From the NCBI GenBank assembly GCA_022225965.2, contig JAKJXP020000034.1, forward strand, positions 248,001-312,000: 64,000 nucleotides of DNA. The letters run 5' to 3'. The stretch comes from Diatrype stigma. Its lineage: Eukaryota > Ascomycota > Sordariomycetes > Xylariales > Diatrypaceae. A program made the translations under genes and the position numbers. Shown piece after piece: positions 45,168-57,863 of the stretch. Within the stretch, counting starts at the first letter, position 1, and every line of letters starts with the position of its first letter. Below the pieces are notes generated by a model. That model was not told where the DNA came from. It did no database searches and worked only from the letters and a program-made list of their open reading frames with translations.

Positions 45168-45746
45168 CCCTTTTGTGGAGACCGATCAGAAATTTTTGGG
45201 TTCAATGACAATACAAGCACTTTCGAAACACCAAACAATAGAGAAATATACGCATCTAAAGCGCTGGCTCACGGTAGAATGCGATATCGTATCAACTCGC
45301 AAGTGAGCTAGCACTTACTCCTCACACATTTGGTATCACATGTGTTGACTTACGTGATTCGAATTACAGTACTTACTGATATACTAAGACCCTTAAGTAG
45401 ACATCAGATCACTTACGTCAGCCAGTATTGTTGGACGTGAGATATCAAATCTGACAGAGTTTGCTAATCTCCCTTTCGCTACTTATGCCTATGACGTTAT
45501 CAAGTAAGTAGTAAGATGCCCTCCCGTATTAGTCAAGTCTCATACCACTTCTTTCCAAATTTCGTCTATTGGTTTCGCGCAATAAGTGACGTGATATCCG
45601 AAGGGCAGCCACAGGGAAGAATAAGGTACCACATCCGCGCTTGGCCCGTGCTGGGATTGGTGGAATAGGGGTAAAATATCCCACAGAGGGGTTCAATAGA
45701 ATATAGAACATGGGTATCGATATGCATGCTCGCGAAATCAAAGCCT
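45168..45746. other. Intergenic
   Basis: Promoter of the UstYa-like gene C and 3' side of the dehydrogenase gene. It carries GATTGGTGGAATAGGGGTA near 45655, similar to a string at 47262. No gene is seen. Confidence 0.5.
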
Positions 45747-46814
45747 TCAAACATAAGCTATCACTTGATCCTCATTCCACTCCCAGAACTTCTCCGTGCC
45801 ACCGGTTCCACCCTCAGCCACAGATTTCGTTGCTTTGACCAGATCCTCCCGGATGGGATAGAACAGGCCAAAGGGGACGACTATACATCGTAGTTAGCTG
45901 GTAGTTATCAACGAGACCCGCCTCGGATCGGCAAAGTATGTATGATTCGACTTACCCCAACTGCCGGTTGTATCCAATGTCGCCTCTGGAGACAGTCCAG
46001 CGAACAACTGCGTACAGGCTCCCTTCCACGGCGGATACCCGACCACTTTCGCTGCCAACCTGATGCTCAAGGGCTGATCACGAGCAAGCTCCGAGGCAAG
46101 ATTTCCCGGGTTCAGCGGGAAGCTAGCGATGCTGTCGGCGCGGTGCCGCTTCGCGTACTCGACGCCGAGCGCCCACGCAGCGGTCTTGCTAAGGCCGTAT
46201 CGGACGATGGCAGGCTTTTTGGTGATCTCGCCCAGAGCGCCCACGTCGATCCCGACGTCCTTCTCGCCGTACACCTCGGTCCCGAAGGAGGACGGCCAGG
46301 TAACGCGGACCGAGCCGGCCGGCTCGGACTTGGCCGTTTGCACCAGGAGCGGGGTCAGCAGCTTGGTGAAGAGGAACGTGCCGATGCAGTTGACCCCCAT
46401 GTTCAGCTCGTAGTTCTGGGCAGTCGTCGGGGCTGGCCCCTCGCTGCCTGTCATGACGCCGGCGTTGTTGAAGAGTACGTGGAGCTTCGTTTCCAGCGAG
46501 AGGAAGTGCTGGGCAGATTCCTTGACTAGGGTGAGGTCGGCAAGGTCGAGGTGTAAGTACTGTAGCTCTCCTTTGGACAAAGGCACCACTTGCTTAATGC
46601 TCGTGATCGCATCCGTCGCCTTTTTCTCGGAGCGAGCCGCGACGTACACTTTGGCATTCTTGGCGTAGAGTATCAGGGCGATCTCTTTTCCAACACCGGT
46701 GTTGGCGTCAGTTACGATGTAGACCTTTCCCTGAAGATTGGGGATGTTTTCCTCCGTGTATTCGGGGGAGGGAGGATGGAAGTTAGTCCATACTGTCGAG
46801 ATAGGGGGGCCCAT
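45747..46814 (-). CDS. Short-chain dehydrogenase/reductase
   Basis: Two exons (46814-45956 and 45880-45747) encode 330 residues; the ATG at 46814 has a good context (tcaccATGg). A Rossmann fold is seen with GKVYIVTDANTGVGKE, where the usual TGxxxGxG has Asp for the first Gly, then VYVAARSEKKA, the NNAGVM loop and the catalytic Ser and Tyr-x3-Lys in WPSSFGTE and YGLSK. It resembles the retinol dehydrogenase/light-induced reductase branch of fungal SDRs. It oxidises or reduces an alcohol or ketone with NAD(P). The second exon adds the conserved C-terminal FWEWNE segment. It is a possible tailoring enzyme of the neighbouring cluster; the link is by position only. Confidence 0.9.
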
Positions 46815-47465
46815 GGTGAATGATGGATGATGGTAGACGATGGAGGGACTGAAGTGTATGGACAATGAGGGATTTTCGTTTCAAGGCATCAGGGGCACAT
46901 GATAGTCGCAGCAGATGTCAAATACGCAATTGTGATCGGGGGCACAGCAGGTGAGACCTTCCCGGCCGTTCGCTCGCTCGGATAGTGCGCGGCCGAAGCC
47001 CGCGTAAAAAGCCTGTTGACCGAAGCTCCCTAGTCCAATCCCGGCGATCCGAGCTGCTCTAAGCCCGCGGAGGCCCGCCGGCAAAGACTGGCCCAAGCTC
47101 GACCGCCGCGGCTATTCGGACGGTCGCTAGTGTTCTACCTTCAACACCCACAACATCACCACTTTGATTATCACCAGCTTGACTTAGGACCATATATTAT
47201 AGGACAACAGGACATAAGCATCACTTTTCCAGCGAAAAAATAAAGAATCCGGATTGCCCTAGATTGGTGCGATATAGGGGTATAATAGTTAGTGCTCGTC
47301 CGTCGCTTAGACCGAACGTTGAAGATCGGATTTTTCCACCTGTATGATAACCTATCTGTTTCCAAATCACAGTATATTTGATCTCCTGAATTACACACCA
47401 ATCGGATTATATTATGCACTTGATGAACATCAATTTAGCCTGCCGGCTAAGCCTGAATCCTTTAT
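46815..47465. other. Intergenic
   Basis: 5' side of the dehydrogenase gene and 3' side of the permease gene. It carries GATTGGTGCGATATAGGGGTATAATA at 47262-47287. No gene is seen. Confidence 0.5.
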
Positions 47466-49198
47466 CTATACCTCCTTAATCGGCCCCTTGAAGTAGGTCT
47501 TAGCTCGCACGACGTACCAAAGAATGCTGAAAAGAACGACGACGCCAAACACCAGAATACTCCAGTTGAATGATGCAGGTGTCGGGTCGTTCGTCTGGGG
47601 CCAGAAGGACCAGAAGAGGAGAAATATGGTATATATACAGGCGACAATGTTATTGATTGTTCCAAACGGTTCGGGCACTCTCCAAGGTCCCCAGCTGGGA
47701 CCACCATGCTCCTCACTTGAACCCGCCGAATACGGCCGAAAGTATCCAGTGCAACGTCTCCAAAGAAGAAGGGCACAGACGATCAAGTAGGATGAGTATA
47801 GTGCGGCGACTATAAGCGAGAGTAACGCTGACAGCGCAACACTAGAGCCAAGGACGATCAGAGAAAGTAGAACTGTTGCGCCCATGGTACTGGCGATAGC
47901 ATATAGCGGTAATGATGATACCGGCGTGAGCTAAAGTTGATTAGATGGTGCAAACGAACACTGGCACTTTGATAATTCTCACCTTCACCAAATATCTGCT
48001 GAATGGTAATCCCTTGTCTCGGGCAAATGCCCACACCATTCGGGATGTCGTTGCATAGACACCAACGGTGCTGGCGATTGCCAATACCAGAACAAGACCA
48101 GCCATCACACATGCGCCTGTTGTTGACTTGACGCTGGACTCAAATACCTGGAGGAACGGGTAAAACATAGTGTCTGCCGCTTCCGCTGCCGAGTCGATAT
48201 CTGTGAGGCAGAATAGCAAAGCAATGATTGTGGCGAAGGCAAGACACCCGTTTATGATGATGGTACATAACAAAGCCTTGGGAACCACCGTCGCCGCCGA
48301 TTGTATCTCTTCTGACATATGTACAGCACAGTCGGCGCCAACCAGGGTACTCGCAATAGAGGGTATGCCGACGAAGAAGGCCAGTCCCTCGGTAGGCCAA
48401 CCCCCGTTGTTGTAAAAGGTGGCAAAGACAGCTTCAGCTCCATTGTGAGGTGCGAAATAGACCAACGGGACCAATATCCCGAAGAACCCGGCGAGGTGAA
48501 GTATTAGGATGAAACCTTCGAACCTGGCTAATATACGTCCCACGAAGTTGACCGTATTGGCGAATAATACAGTAGCCCAGATGATAAGTACGGTGTGCCA
48601 CGCCAGTGGTACGTACGTAGGCCGCGCCAATACTATAATGCCCTGGAGAATGGTCGTACTCAGATAGCTAGTCGTGATAGCTGTAGCCTGCCAAGCGAGA
48701 GTCGTAAGCCAACCCGTGAGGTAGGCAAGAAAGTTGGCGGACGATTTCGGTGCCATCATGGCCACCCAATGATCTACACAATATGCGTATTTAGTACAGC
48801 GATCGTAGAATCCGAGTTCGCAGGTATATATAGAGAGGGGAGAGCATACACTGTCCGCCCGCGGTTGGGGCTACTGATGCTAACTCAGCTATCACAACAT
48901 AGACGGAAATAATTCCCACCCAGGCGATGAAAAACGACCATACCACAGCGGCTGGCCCTCCAGTCAGGAGACTCGGGACAGAAGAAACCAGAGCACCTTC
49001 CCAAGAACAGAGAGCTGAGCAAGACAATCCAAGAATAGACATGAACCCGAAGCTACGAACTAGCAAAGGGCGTTTGCCCAGTCGCCGTAGGGTCTCATCG
49101 TCAGTGTAGTGTAGGTGGTTACTACCAGAATGCGCTGTAAGGACTTGTCCTTTATCAGGAGGAGAAGCACTGTGAAGTTCGATATCGTCTGCTGACAT
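47466..49198 (-). CDS. APC-family amino acid/choline permease
   Basis: Three exons (49198-48850, 48773-47983, 47930-47466) encode 534 residues with about 12 membrane helices. The N-terminus DDETLRRLGKRPLLVRSFGFMSILG and the first-helix loop APTAGGQYHWVAMMAP are hallmarks of the fungal GABA/choline permease group (Uga4/Hnm1-like). HMSEEIQSAATVVPKA and SRMVWAFARDKGLPFS are further conserved points. Such permeases import amino acids, GABA or choline with protons at the plasma membrane. It could serve the cluster or be unrelated; direction and substrate cannot be read from sequence. The intron joins restore the conserved GGQYHWV loop. Confidence 0.92.
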
Positions 49199-50283
49199 GG
49201 TGGCAACTCAATATCAGTAGTAGTGTAATCGAGAGTCTATTGAATTCATTCCCGAATGACAGAGTATACTTCATGAGGACCGTGAGGAGGACTTCATATC
49301 ATGAGAAGAAATCTAGGGGGGGGGGCAAGAATGATGAGAGTGGCACCTCTGAGTTTTGCTATTGGTATCGCATAGTATCCAGGGGGTCCTCGGTCTGGAC
49401 TAGTCGAATGGTTTGGGGTTCTAAGGTTACGGGAGGCTATCTACCCAGGGTCGCCTGAATGATAAGTGACACAAGTACTCTGCTAATATCGTATCGATAT
49501 GGAATACCCGGCCATAAAATGTTGGCCGGTTGCATCTCTTAATTAACTGCAACCTTAGGTAGGCTGCGTATCATGCCAACTACCATATTATACAGGGATA
49601 ACATGCAGCATGCATTGGTGCTAAGAACTCCATGAAGCCCATGAATGTAACGCTGTACTAACAATCTATATACAACCCCGCGTCGACCTAATACACACGG
49701 AAAAATCATATTTGATTCGCCAAGTCACCGCGTTTAGATGTCATGGTGGTCTCACTTAGTTCCGATGGATATGGACAGCCCGGGGGGCTCTACGCGCCCG
49801 CATCGCATGAGTCCCGCAGGTACGTATGTAACTGGTGCCAGACAACGGCAGTTCTGTACTACGGATATTGAAAGGCTCGTAGAGCAATATCGTGATGCAA
49901 AACATGGAGATAGGATAACCACCCAGCGGTCTTTCATGTTGGAATGGATCCCGAGCACCGGTAACACCTGAAGGGTTCTGAACGTTGGCTAGGGAGCTGC
50001 AACATGACTAATCACAAGATGGCTTACAAGGTGGTTTATATTCATATGTATGTTGCATTAAGCGGTACCAACCGGAACGCGTCCGAAATTAATGGCGAGG
50101 GATTGGTGTTCTAGCTGCCTTCCATCTACTGAACGTACGAGCAAGTCATGTGTTATAACTAACTCGCTCATCTGTGAATGGTTTTAGGTTATGTATGTAG
50201 TAGCTAAGGTCATACACCCAAAGTTTGCCCGTGGACCATCCTCAATCTATCATAGCCGTTGAGGAACCTCATAAGTTTTCAGT
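49199..50283. other. Intergenic of 1.1 kb
   Basis: No supported gene is seen. A G-run of ten lies near 49316-49325. An open frame at 49738-49971 has no recognisable motif. Confidence 0.5.
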
Positions 50284-51624
50284 ATGTCTCATGCAGTTTA
50301 CCGAGCTGTTGATGATGCCGCTAGCTCAGTATCAGTGGGAAATCTCGTTACAGATACGAGTCTCAATCCGATTCTTCAGATGACTACATGGCTTCTTATT
50401 GCTATCACCTCGCTTGTACTCGGATTCCATCAATTGACGAGGTTCTATATCAAGATCGGCAGACCATTCGAATGGGATGATGTTTGCATCATCACTTCAT
50501 ATGTACGGATTACTTACTGCGTTTGAGTTCTGCAATTTCGACAAAACGCCATGCCATGCCCGCTGACATTGATATCTAGGTAATCGGGCTTGGTGAATCT
50601 GTCACGGTGCTCTTACCACAAGGTGCTATTTATGGGAAGGATATCACTATGGTGTCGAGAGAACAGTTGAGTGCTGGTCTTAAGGTAGCTATATCACACA
50701 ATAGCGATATCGAGGCGACACTAGACTAACATACAGCCATAGACCGGGTATGCCAGGGACCTTTTGTTCATCCTTTGTCTGACATTTTCGAAGTTATCCG
50801 TCTATCTCAACCTCCTCACATTATCGCCAAACTTCATTCATCGCCTTATGACACATGCACTGGGGAGCTTCATTGTGGCATGGTCAATAACATCGTTCTT
50901 GGGCGCGGCGTTCCAATGTAGGTCACATGGTCCCTGGGAAGGTGACGGGGTACAGTGTAGTGATATGGTAAGATATGACACCATCATGCTCATATGTCAG
51001 CTTTAACTCATAGGTGTTGAGTAGCATATTTTCTGGAACTATGTAGGGGTTACCAATACCCTTACCGATATAGTTTCCATGGTCATTCCAGCTGTAGTTG
51101 TATTTCCACTACGCATGGCCCTACGTGTACGAATAATAGTCATCACCTTCTACATGATACGGGTGCTGTAAGTTTCCCTGATTATCTCCCTGTCACTAAC
51201 ATGTCTCTAATTCCAATGAAGCGTTGTTGCGTCGACGATTTGCCAATTGATATACCTTCCAAGACTGTTCGAAGAGAACTTCACTCTCCGCTCCTTTCCT
51301 TACTATATCTCTACCCAGTTTGTTCAATTTACCAGCATATCTGCATCCTGTGTGGTCTATCTTTGGCCTTTGCTTCAGTCGCTGGAGACTGGATTCATGT
51401 TATCCAACCATCCTGAAGGCTTGCACAAACATCCATTGAAAACACTATCCAAACCGACTCAACCGCAATCAACTTCAGGTACAGCTACGCTTGATTCACG
51501 CAGACGGAATCGAAGGGAATATATAGAGATCAGAGCAGACATTGATATACACCAGGTTGTGGGAAGACCAGGTGCATCTATTCCAACAACTGAAAGGTAC
51601 AATCTCGCCTGGGAGCGGAGGTAA
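50284..51624 (+). CDS. Seven-helix membrane protein, rhodopsin/SAT4 family
   Basis: Five exons (50284-50502, 50580-50684, 50743-50967, 51025-51167, 51222-51624) encode 364 residues. Seven hydrophobic segments are visible, beginning WLLIAITSLVLGFHQLTRFY and ending near FTSISASCVVYLWPLL. The family features are EWDDVCIITSY, GLGE, LLFILCLTFSKLSVYL, FQC with a following C-D, WNYVGVTNTLTDIVSMVIP and LYLPRLFEE-like helix 6. The SAT4/PTH11-related rhodopsin-domain family is common beside secondary-metabolite genes; some members act as plasma-membrane sensors, most have no known role. The C-terminal tail is hydrophilic and Arg/Ser-rich. All four introns have clean GT-AG ends, so the gene looks intact. 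Confidence 0.87.
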
Positions 51625-52186
51625 ACGGTTCCTAAGATGCTACGGATGGGCAGAGAAGGTCACCTTGTTTCGGGTAGTTAGAGATGATTCTAGTTTACAG
51701 TGGTAACTCGTGGTTTCACAGACATGGTTGTGTTACATACCTAGGTAGTCTATATACCTAGGAAGGGCTCATACTATGTTGCAGTCCAAGATATCATAGT
51801 CAAAACGTGGCTGTGCAAACGGCCGATACTACGATGCATCATGTGCTTTTAGCCGCCATGAGAAATCTGTTTACATGCATGCATGTTTGCCTTTCTAACG
51901 TACCAACGGGCTGAACCAAAAGTGTGTCCTTTGTAGCCCCCAACGTACCTGTGTGTCGAGTAATACCAGTCTAACCTGCTTGGGTATTCACAATAGCCTC
52001 GATGTTACCATACCCGTGGGGCAACGAAGCCAGGGACAAGTTTGGTTACATATATTTAAGACCAACAAGGAGTTCAATCTTGCGTTTACAAGCCCGGTCC
52101 AACTCTTGCAATTCAAACTCCAGCCTTCTCTACTTCCACTTGCTCCCAAACACACTATCCCGATTCCTTTCCAACACTACCGGACT
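51625..52186. other. Intergenic with promoter
   Basis: The promoter of the next gene includes TATATTTAAG at 52051-52060, about 128 bases before its ATG. Nothing else is recognised. Confidence 0.5.
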
Positions 52187-53318
52187 ATGTCATCGCCGAG
52201 CATCACCGTGGGGGAGATCCCCTTTGACGCCCCCGGCGCATCAAAGCCATGCAAGACGTGGTACAAGGTCGTCGGAGATCTGACGACCCCGCCCCTCGTC
52301 GCTCTGCACGGCGGTCCAGGTGCCGGCCATGAGTACCTGTCGAGTCTTACCGACTTGTACGAGAAGCACAAGATCCCCGTGATCTATTACGACCAAGTCG
52401 GGTGCGGCCGCTCCACGCGCTTCCCCGAGAAGAATGGAGACGACTCGTTCTGGACGTTCGACCTGTTCATCCAGGAGCTCGAGAACCTCGTCACGCACTT
52501 CAACCTGCACCAGTTGGGGTTTTATATCCTCGGCCAAAGCTGGGGTGGCAGTAGGTATCATTCCAACCCCGCTCTGGCTCCGTTCCGCCTCTGGACTCGC
52601 TTATCTGTCTATGCACACACCAGCCATCGAAGTCTGAAAGAAAGTAATCACTAACGGAACGGCATCTAGTGCTGGGCGGGGCCTACGCTTCCCGCCGCCC
52701 GCAGGGATTGAAGAAGCTCGTCCTCGCTGGAGCGCCTGCGAGCATTCCACTGTACGCCAAAGGCTGCAGAGACCTGCTTGCTCAGCTCCCCAAGGATGTA
52801 CGCGAGACGATCGAAGAGTGCGAGAGGAAGGGGGACTTTGAGAGCCCCGAGTACGAGAAAGCGAGCGGCGTATTCTACAGTCAGCACGTGTGCCGATTGG
52901 ATCCCTTCCCCGAGCCAATCCTAGTGGCATTCCAGCACCTACACGAAGACCCTTCTGCCTATTTGACGATGTAAGTTCTTCTGAAATTGGAAGCCTTTGC
53001 CGATTCATTACAATGATAAAACGCCGTAGTGACTAACTTTATCTTTACCTACCCACGTAAAGGCAAGGACCGTCCGAGTTCACCATAGTCGGTAACTTCA
53101 AGGATTGGGAGGGCTGGAAAGAGGCTCATAACATCAATGTCCCAACTTTGCTCATCAATGGGAGATACGACGAGGTTACGGATTCTTGTGTCCAGCCCTG
53201 GTTCGATACCATCCCTCGCATCAGATGGGCCACGTTGGAGAAGTCGTCACATATGACTCACTTTGAGGAGCGAGGTCGATTCATGGAACTCTGCGGGAGG
53301 TTTCTGGGCAGTGACTAG
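52187..53318 (+). CDS. Proline iminopeptidase-like alpha/beta hydrolase (S33)
   Basis: Three exons (52187-52550, 52670-52970, 53063-53318) encode 306 residues. The start is MSSPSITVGEIPFDAPG. The oxyanion segment HGGPGAGHEYL, YYDQVGCGRS, and the nucleophile elbow GQSWGG (Ser about residue 119, just before the first splice) define the prolyl aminopeptidase family. The acid and base are in NGRYDEVT and SSHMTHFEE on the last exon. It releases N-terminal proline or similar residues from small peptides or amides. There is no signal peptide, so it is cytosolic. It could process cluster peptides; this rests on position only. Confidence 0.92.
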
Positions 53319-54392
53319 AGCAGGTAAAGTTCAAAATCGCGGTTTAAGAAGGTCCGGGCCGTCCATCTTTATAGCTATTTTCCCCGCCTTCACGCCAACC
53401 ATACTTTGTGCTCTACTTTGTTTGTCTCGTTGATTAGGTGATTCATAGAGTAACCGAGGTCTCCCTGTTTTCCCATGCTTTTCTCGGCGGGTTTGGTAGT
53501 TCCTATCACGCCCTCCAACAATTAAATCGATCTCCAATAGTCCCTTATACCAATGCCATAAAGTTAGTATGTCGCAACTGACCATCAAGTCCGAAGGACA
53601 TAAAAGCCAGATGTAATCAAGTAATTATAATAGTTCTACAACCCGAGAAACAAAGACAGTAATACTAAAAGAACACTGCGTGTATGCGTATGCGTATGCG
53701 GAGAACCGGCTAACCATGTTGATGCACCCTTCCTCTCCTCATACTCTGCCCCCTTTGCACTCCCTTGCTCCCATGCCCTGTCTTGAAACAATAACAATAA
53801 TAAAAACATACAAAACGATGGGGGTATAGCTACTTGATATTACTAATAGGCATTATCCACTCCTTCTTTCCCTTTCTTCCCCTTCGTTTTTTTTCCATGT
53901 CTATTTTTCTCTTTCCTGTTTGAGCCGGCCACGATAGGCCGGTTTAATAGAATTCGTATGCATGCAAAGTGTGCATGACTCGATTCGATTCGATGGCGAT
54001 CCGTGGATTGCATAGGGCAGGCATAGGGCAAAGTTGCGGCTGTAGACGTTGCGTTGCGGCTCCCCACCATCATCCTGATCATCATATCATCCAAACTTCC
54101 GCTCCGAATAGCAGCAACGCCCCCGACTCAGCCGCTTCTCCCTCCTCTTCTGCACCCCGCCCACCACGAGGCGGTTGTCGAGCGGAATGAGGCGACCGAA
54201 CCAGTCCAGCGCGTGGAACCCCACGTTATCCGCGTACACCGAGTTGCGGCGGCGGTAATCGGCACTTTTACCTTTACCTTTCCCTCTATTTCTGCCTTGA
54301 CCTTGCCTTTTAGCCTGGCCTGCGGTGACACTACTTGCCTTGGCTTTCTCTCGCCACGACCACCAACTTCGCCGCCGTTTCACCGCCCCTCT
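53319..54392. other. Intergenic between convergent genes
   Basis: Pyrimidine-rich near 53860-53920 and a short TATGCG repeat near 53682-53700. No supported gene is seen; open frames overlapping the PhoD-like 3' end are shadows. Confidence 0.55.
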
Positions 54393-57107
54393 CTAATGAC
54401 TAGCGGCTCGGATCGACGCGGCGGCGTCACCATTTTGACTCGCGGTCCCCGTGTATGCCGTCCCCCTCGTAGCCGCCGTAGCACGCGTGTCGGGCCGGCT
54501 GCGGTGGCGGTGGATGTGGTGGTGGCTGGAGATGTTAGTGCGCTCCCCGTACTTGCTCGCCTCGTAGTTGAGCACGGGGATGGTGAGGCCATAAGGCAGG
54601 GTGCGGCCGTCCGGGTCGTGCTGGTCGACCTCGACGAAGATGCGACAGTCAAGCGAGCCGTCGTGGCCGGCGCCGTGCGTCTCGTCCGCCGCTGCCTTGT
54701 GCGTTGTGCCTGCGCCCTCTTCGCCCGCGTGCAAGTAGGCGTGCCCGTCTTTGCCGTCGAATGGGTTGTTGCTGTTGGGAGTGTTGTCGGTCACATCATG
54801 ATGCTCGATATCCTCTGGCGCGGTCTCCGCAGCACCATCACCACCATTCATGGCTGCTCCGTTTCCGTTTCCGTTTGCCGTGCCATTCATGGCACTGGGC
54901 GCATGACCCGGCGGATGGTTGTTCGGCGAGTTCTCCGTAAGGATGGCGTAGTTACGACTAGGCATGGTGACGTGGTTGGAGTCGCGCGTCTTCTTCGACT
55001 TGCCAGGGTCCTTGTCGAACAGGCTTAGGAGAGTCTCGTCCGTGTCCGGGTTCAGATGGTGGATTTTGTTGCGGCTCGCCAGTAGGTTGGCGATGGCGTT
55101 CGGCGGGGGCTTGTTCGTGATGGCCGACGACACCACGTTGACCATGTAGCGGTGGTCGGCTTCGGCCGGGATGTGCAGGTTCGGGTTGGAATAGAACCGC
55201 CCGAGTGCCGCCAGGTGAACATCGCCGCCCAGGATGGTGAGTCGAACGGAGAACTCGGCGCAGACGGTCTGTAGACGTTCGATCAGAGCATTCCGTTCCT
55301 TTTTGTGGGTTCTAGCCGTGTAATGATCGTCCAGGTCGTCCAGCAGGTCCACACTTCCGTCAAAGTGGTTAAAGACACCACCCCCTATATATAATCAGCT
55401 CCCGAACCGGACAAATACCTGTGTTCAAATTTTCACATACCAAAACCAAACCTGCGGTTCAAAAACTTGATAGGTGCAATGAGCGGGCTGGAGAACACAT
55501 TTTCGAGCCAAGTAAGACGCTAGATCAGTCAGCGACATGAGCATCCAAACGGATAATTTGCAACCTACAGGATAAGCAATGGGGATGCCTAGCAGGAGTA
55601 CGAGATGCCTATAGGCTCGGCCCTCATTGGCGGCGTCACGGAGTTCCTGCCTCACACGGTCGAAGATTAAGTCATACGTTTCGGGATAGTTGACCTGGTG
55701 GCGGGTACGCTCGGTCCGTGCATCAATGCCCATAAAGGCAATTCGAGCTCCCAGTTGCGTAAACATATTCATAGAGTGCTCCGCGACGTAAGGCCCGGGT
55801 TTTGACCCTATTATGTAGGATTTGTCCCACGTCTGCTGGCCCACAAAGGTGTCCTTCAGCTGGGCAGGATCATGGTTGGGAGTCTCATCCATAGTCGTAG
55901 GCACATCCGAAGTATAGGTTGCGGCTGGTGGAGGGACGTGGTGCTGGAAAAGGAGATAATACTTGTGAGCAGTGCCGCCAATGCCACGGAAGACATCACA
56001 CTTCATGAATTCGTTTACGTAGGATCCAAAGCCGTCGATGATGTCGTGGTCATCCCAGATATTCAGCTGCGGTATCTGACCGTTAGCCTGCGCAAAGGGG
56101 TCGGTAGAGTACCACTCGAGGTAATTGTTTAGATAGTAGTCGTCGCATGCTGCGCGCAGACTCTCAGGGAAGGGGTAGTCTCGGCGCTTCTTGGGGTTGC
56201 CGATATTTGTCCATTCGCGCAGAGGTCCATCCACACGGATTCCGTCGTTGTAGATTTGGTCGCCGCCTCCGATCATAACGTGCAGCGGGGTTTTCGCATG
56301 GACTCTCATGACGTCGTTCCACAGCGCCGGGCCACACCAAGCATCCTCATCCGTACCAACACTGAAACCATTGCACGAGCAGAACATGATCCTCATCGAC
56401 TCGGTGAGGGCAGGGACGAAGAAATAGTTGGTCCTAGGCTTGGTTGCGCTCTTGTAGGTTAGATCCTCAATGCTGTAAGCCCATTTCGTCTCGGTATCGC
56501 CAATGTCGCAAGCCAAGGAGAACTGCCAGAAGGTCGCACGCGGATCCGAGTACAGACAGGACCCTGGTATATCGGTTCCATGGGGGCTCTGTACACCATT
56601 GGTTTGGGATACTTCGGTGCCATTGGCCCCGGCTCCAGCTCCCACCAGACCTTCTTGGCCATCGGCGATATCAACGCGACCCAGGTGCAGCACAGGTTGG
56701 AAGCTCTGCGTCTTGCCGCCACCAGCAGTAACCACGAGTACGCTGCCATACCAGACCCCATCTTCTGTGCGCCTATAGTTCAGTAGAGGCCCGCAGAGGA
56801 CCTCTTTTGTGCCACCGGACGCTCCGCCGGCTGCTCCCGCTGTCGCCCCGTTATTAGCGCCGATCGTGATGGGCTGGAAATTGCCAGCGCCGTTGGGGGC
56901 AGAGTGCTCTGGCTCGACTCTCATCGAGTTGAAGAAGTTAGATAGGTCTCTCGTGTTGGAGCTCGACGTCTGAGCATCGCGGGCAACGGCGGCACGGGCA
57001 AAGGCGGAAGACTCTTGATGCCTCCACCTATTAGACGAGGCGTGAGGGTTGTGCGGCTCTTCATCTGACAAGGAGTCCAGGTCGTCGTGGTCGTGGTGGG
57101 CTGCCAT
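54393..57107 (-). CDS. PhoD-like metallophosphatase
   Basis: Three exons (57107-55569, 55519-55441, 55384-54393) encode 869 residues. The disordered acidic N-terminus is followed by the PhoD-like domain. Metal-binding segments are visible: GGGDQIYNDG, WDDHDIIDGFGSY and, in the third exon, LTILGGDVHLAALG. MFTQLGARIAFMGIDARTERTRHQV and a central FFVPALTESMRIMFCSCNGFS fit the fungal PhoD-like group. The C-terminal 200 residues are Gly/Asn/Thr-rich and look disordered. The family hydrolyses phosphodiester or phosphomonoester bonds with metal ions; the role of the fungal cytosolic members is not settled. No signal peptide is seen. The middle exon is only 79 bases but restores the conserved FNRRFGFG to HFDGSVDLLDDL connection. 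Confidence 0.9.
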
Positions 57108-57569
57108 TGTGTTTGCGACTGGTCTGACAGGAGGCTTCGGCGCGATCTACGAAATATAGCGTGGGGGGTACGACGGGTTCGCGACCTTATTCGCGATGGA
57201 ATTGGATAATGGGAGCTTGTAACAGACAACTGCTTCGTAAACCAATGTTAGCACTAACAGCCAGGCCGATCTCCTGAATGTTCACCTTGGTCTAACGAAT
57301 AAGGCGATCGAGGAACAAGCGTGACGGGGAGGGCCAGATATCGAAATGGGATGAATCCAGCTTAAGAATTAAACGGCCAATCTATTCAGAACTGGGTACA
57401 GGAAGATGCCTGGACAAGAAATAATGCTTGGGTATATTGCCCTGAGACAAAAGGAATGGCATATGGTATGAGGGAGAGTGTTGGTGACAGCCATGCCGTT
57501 AAGACGCGACAACAAGAAGCTGAAAAGACGTACGCCAAGAAGGGACAGCGCAAAGGTATAGATACCAAG
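57108..57569. other. 5' flank of the PhoD-like gene
   Basis: Promoter and leader region. No other feature is recognised before the transposon-like element. Confidence 0.5.
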
Positions 57570-57600
57570 TACTTACCGTAGCGGGAAAATGTGCGGGGCA

Positions 57601-57666
57601 ACAATGATTGTAGGAGCTTACAATGATTGTTATGGGCACAATCATTGTATGGCTAACAATCATTGT
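57601..57666. repeat. Left array of ACAATSATTGT near-palindromes
   Basis: Four 11-base copies start at 57601, 57620, 57638 and 57656. The first two have G at the centre and the last two have C. Confidence 0.95.
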
Positions 57667-57863
57667 GCAATTTAGTGGGGTGTTACCGGTATGGGCTACC
57701 TGGATATAAAAGGTCCAATTGGAAAGGAAAGGGGCATAGTGATAATTGTGACCTGTAACTGCGTAGCCTGTAGCCTAATTGTAAAACCGTAATTGTAACC
57801 TGTATGTATGTAAAAAATGTGACTAACTTCCCTAGCCTGTATGTATTAACTCCAGAAGTAAGT

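Noticed and set aside
49738..49971. Open frame of 77 codons in the gap before the SAT4-type gene
   Set aside because: No motif, no splice partners; cannot be separated from chance.
54054..55028. Long open frame antisense to the 3' part of the PhoD-like gene
   Set aside because: The minus strand continues the PhoD-like protein through GGDVHLAALG; the plus-strand translation is low-complexity Val/Arg.
47466..57107. Including the permease, SAT4-type protein, proline iminopeptidase and PhoD-like gene in the peptide cluster
   Set aside because: Only position supports it; these families are also common as ordinary genes, so the core cluster is limited to 30.3-45.2 kb.
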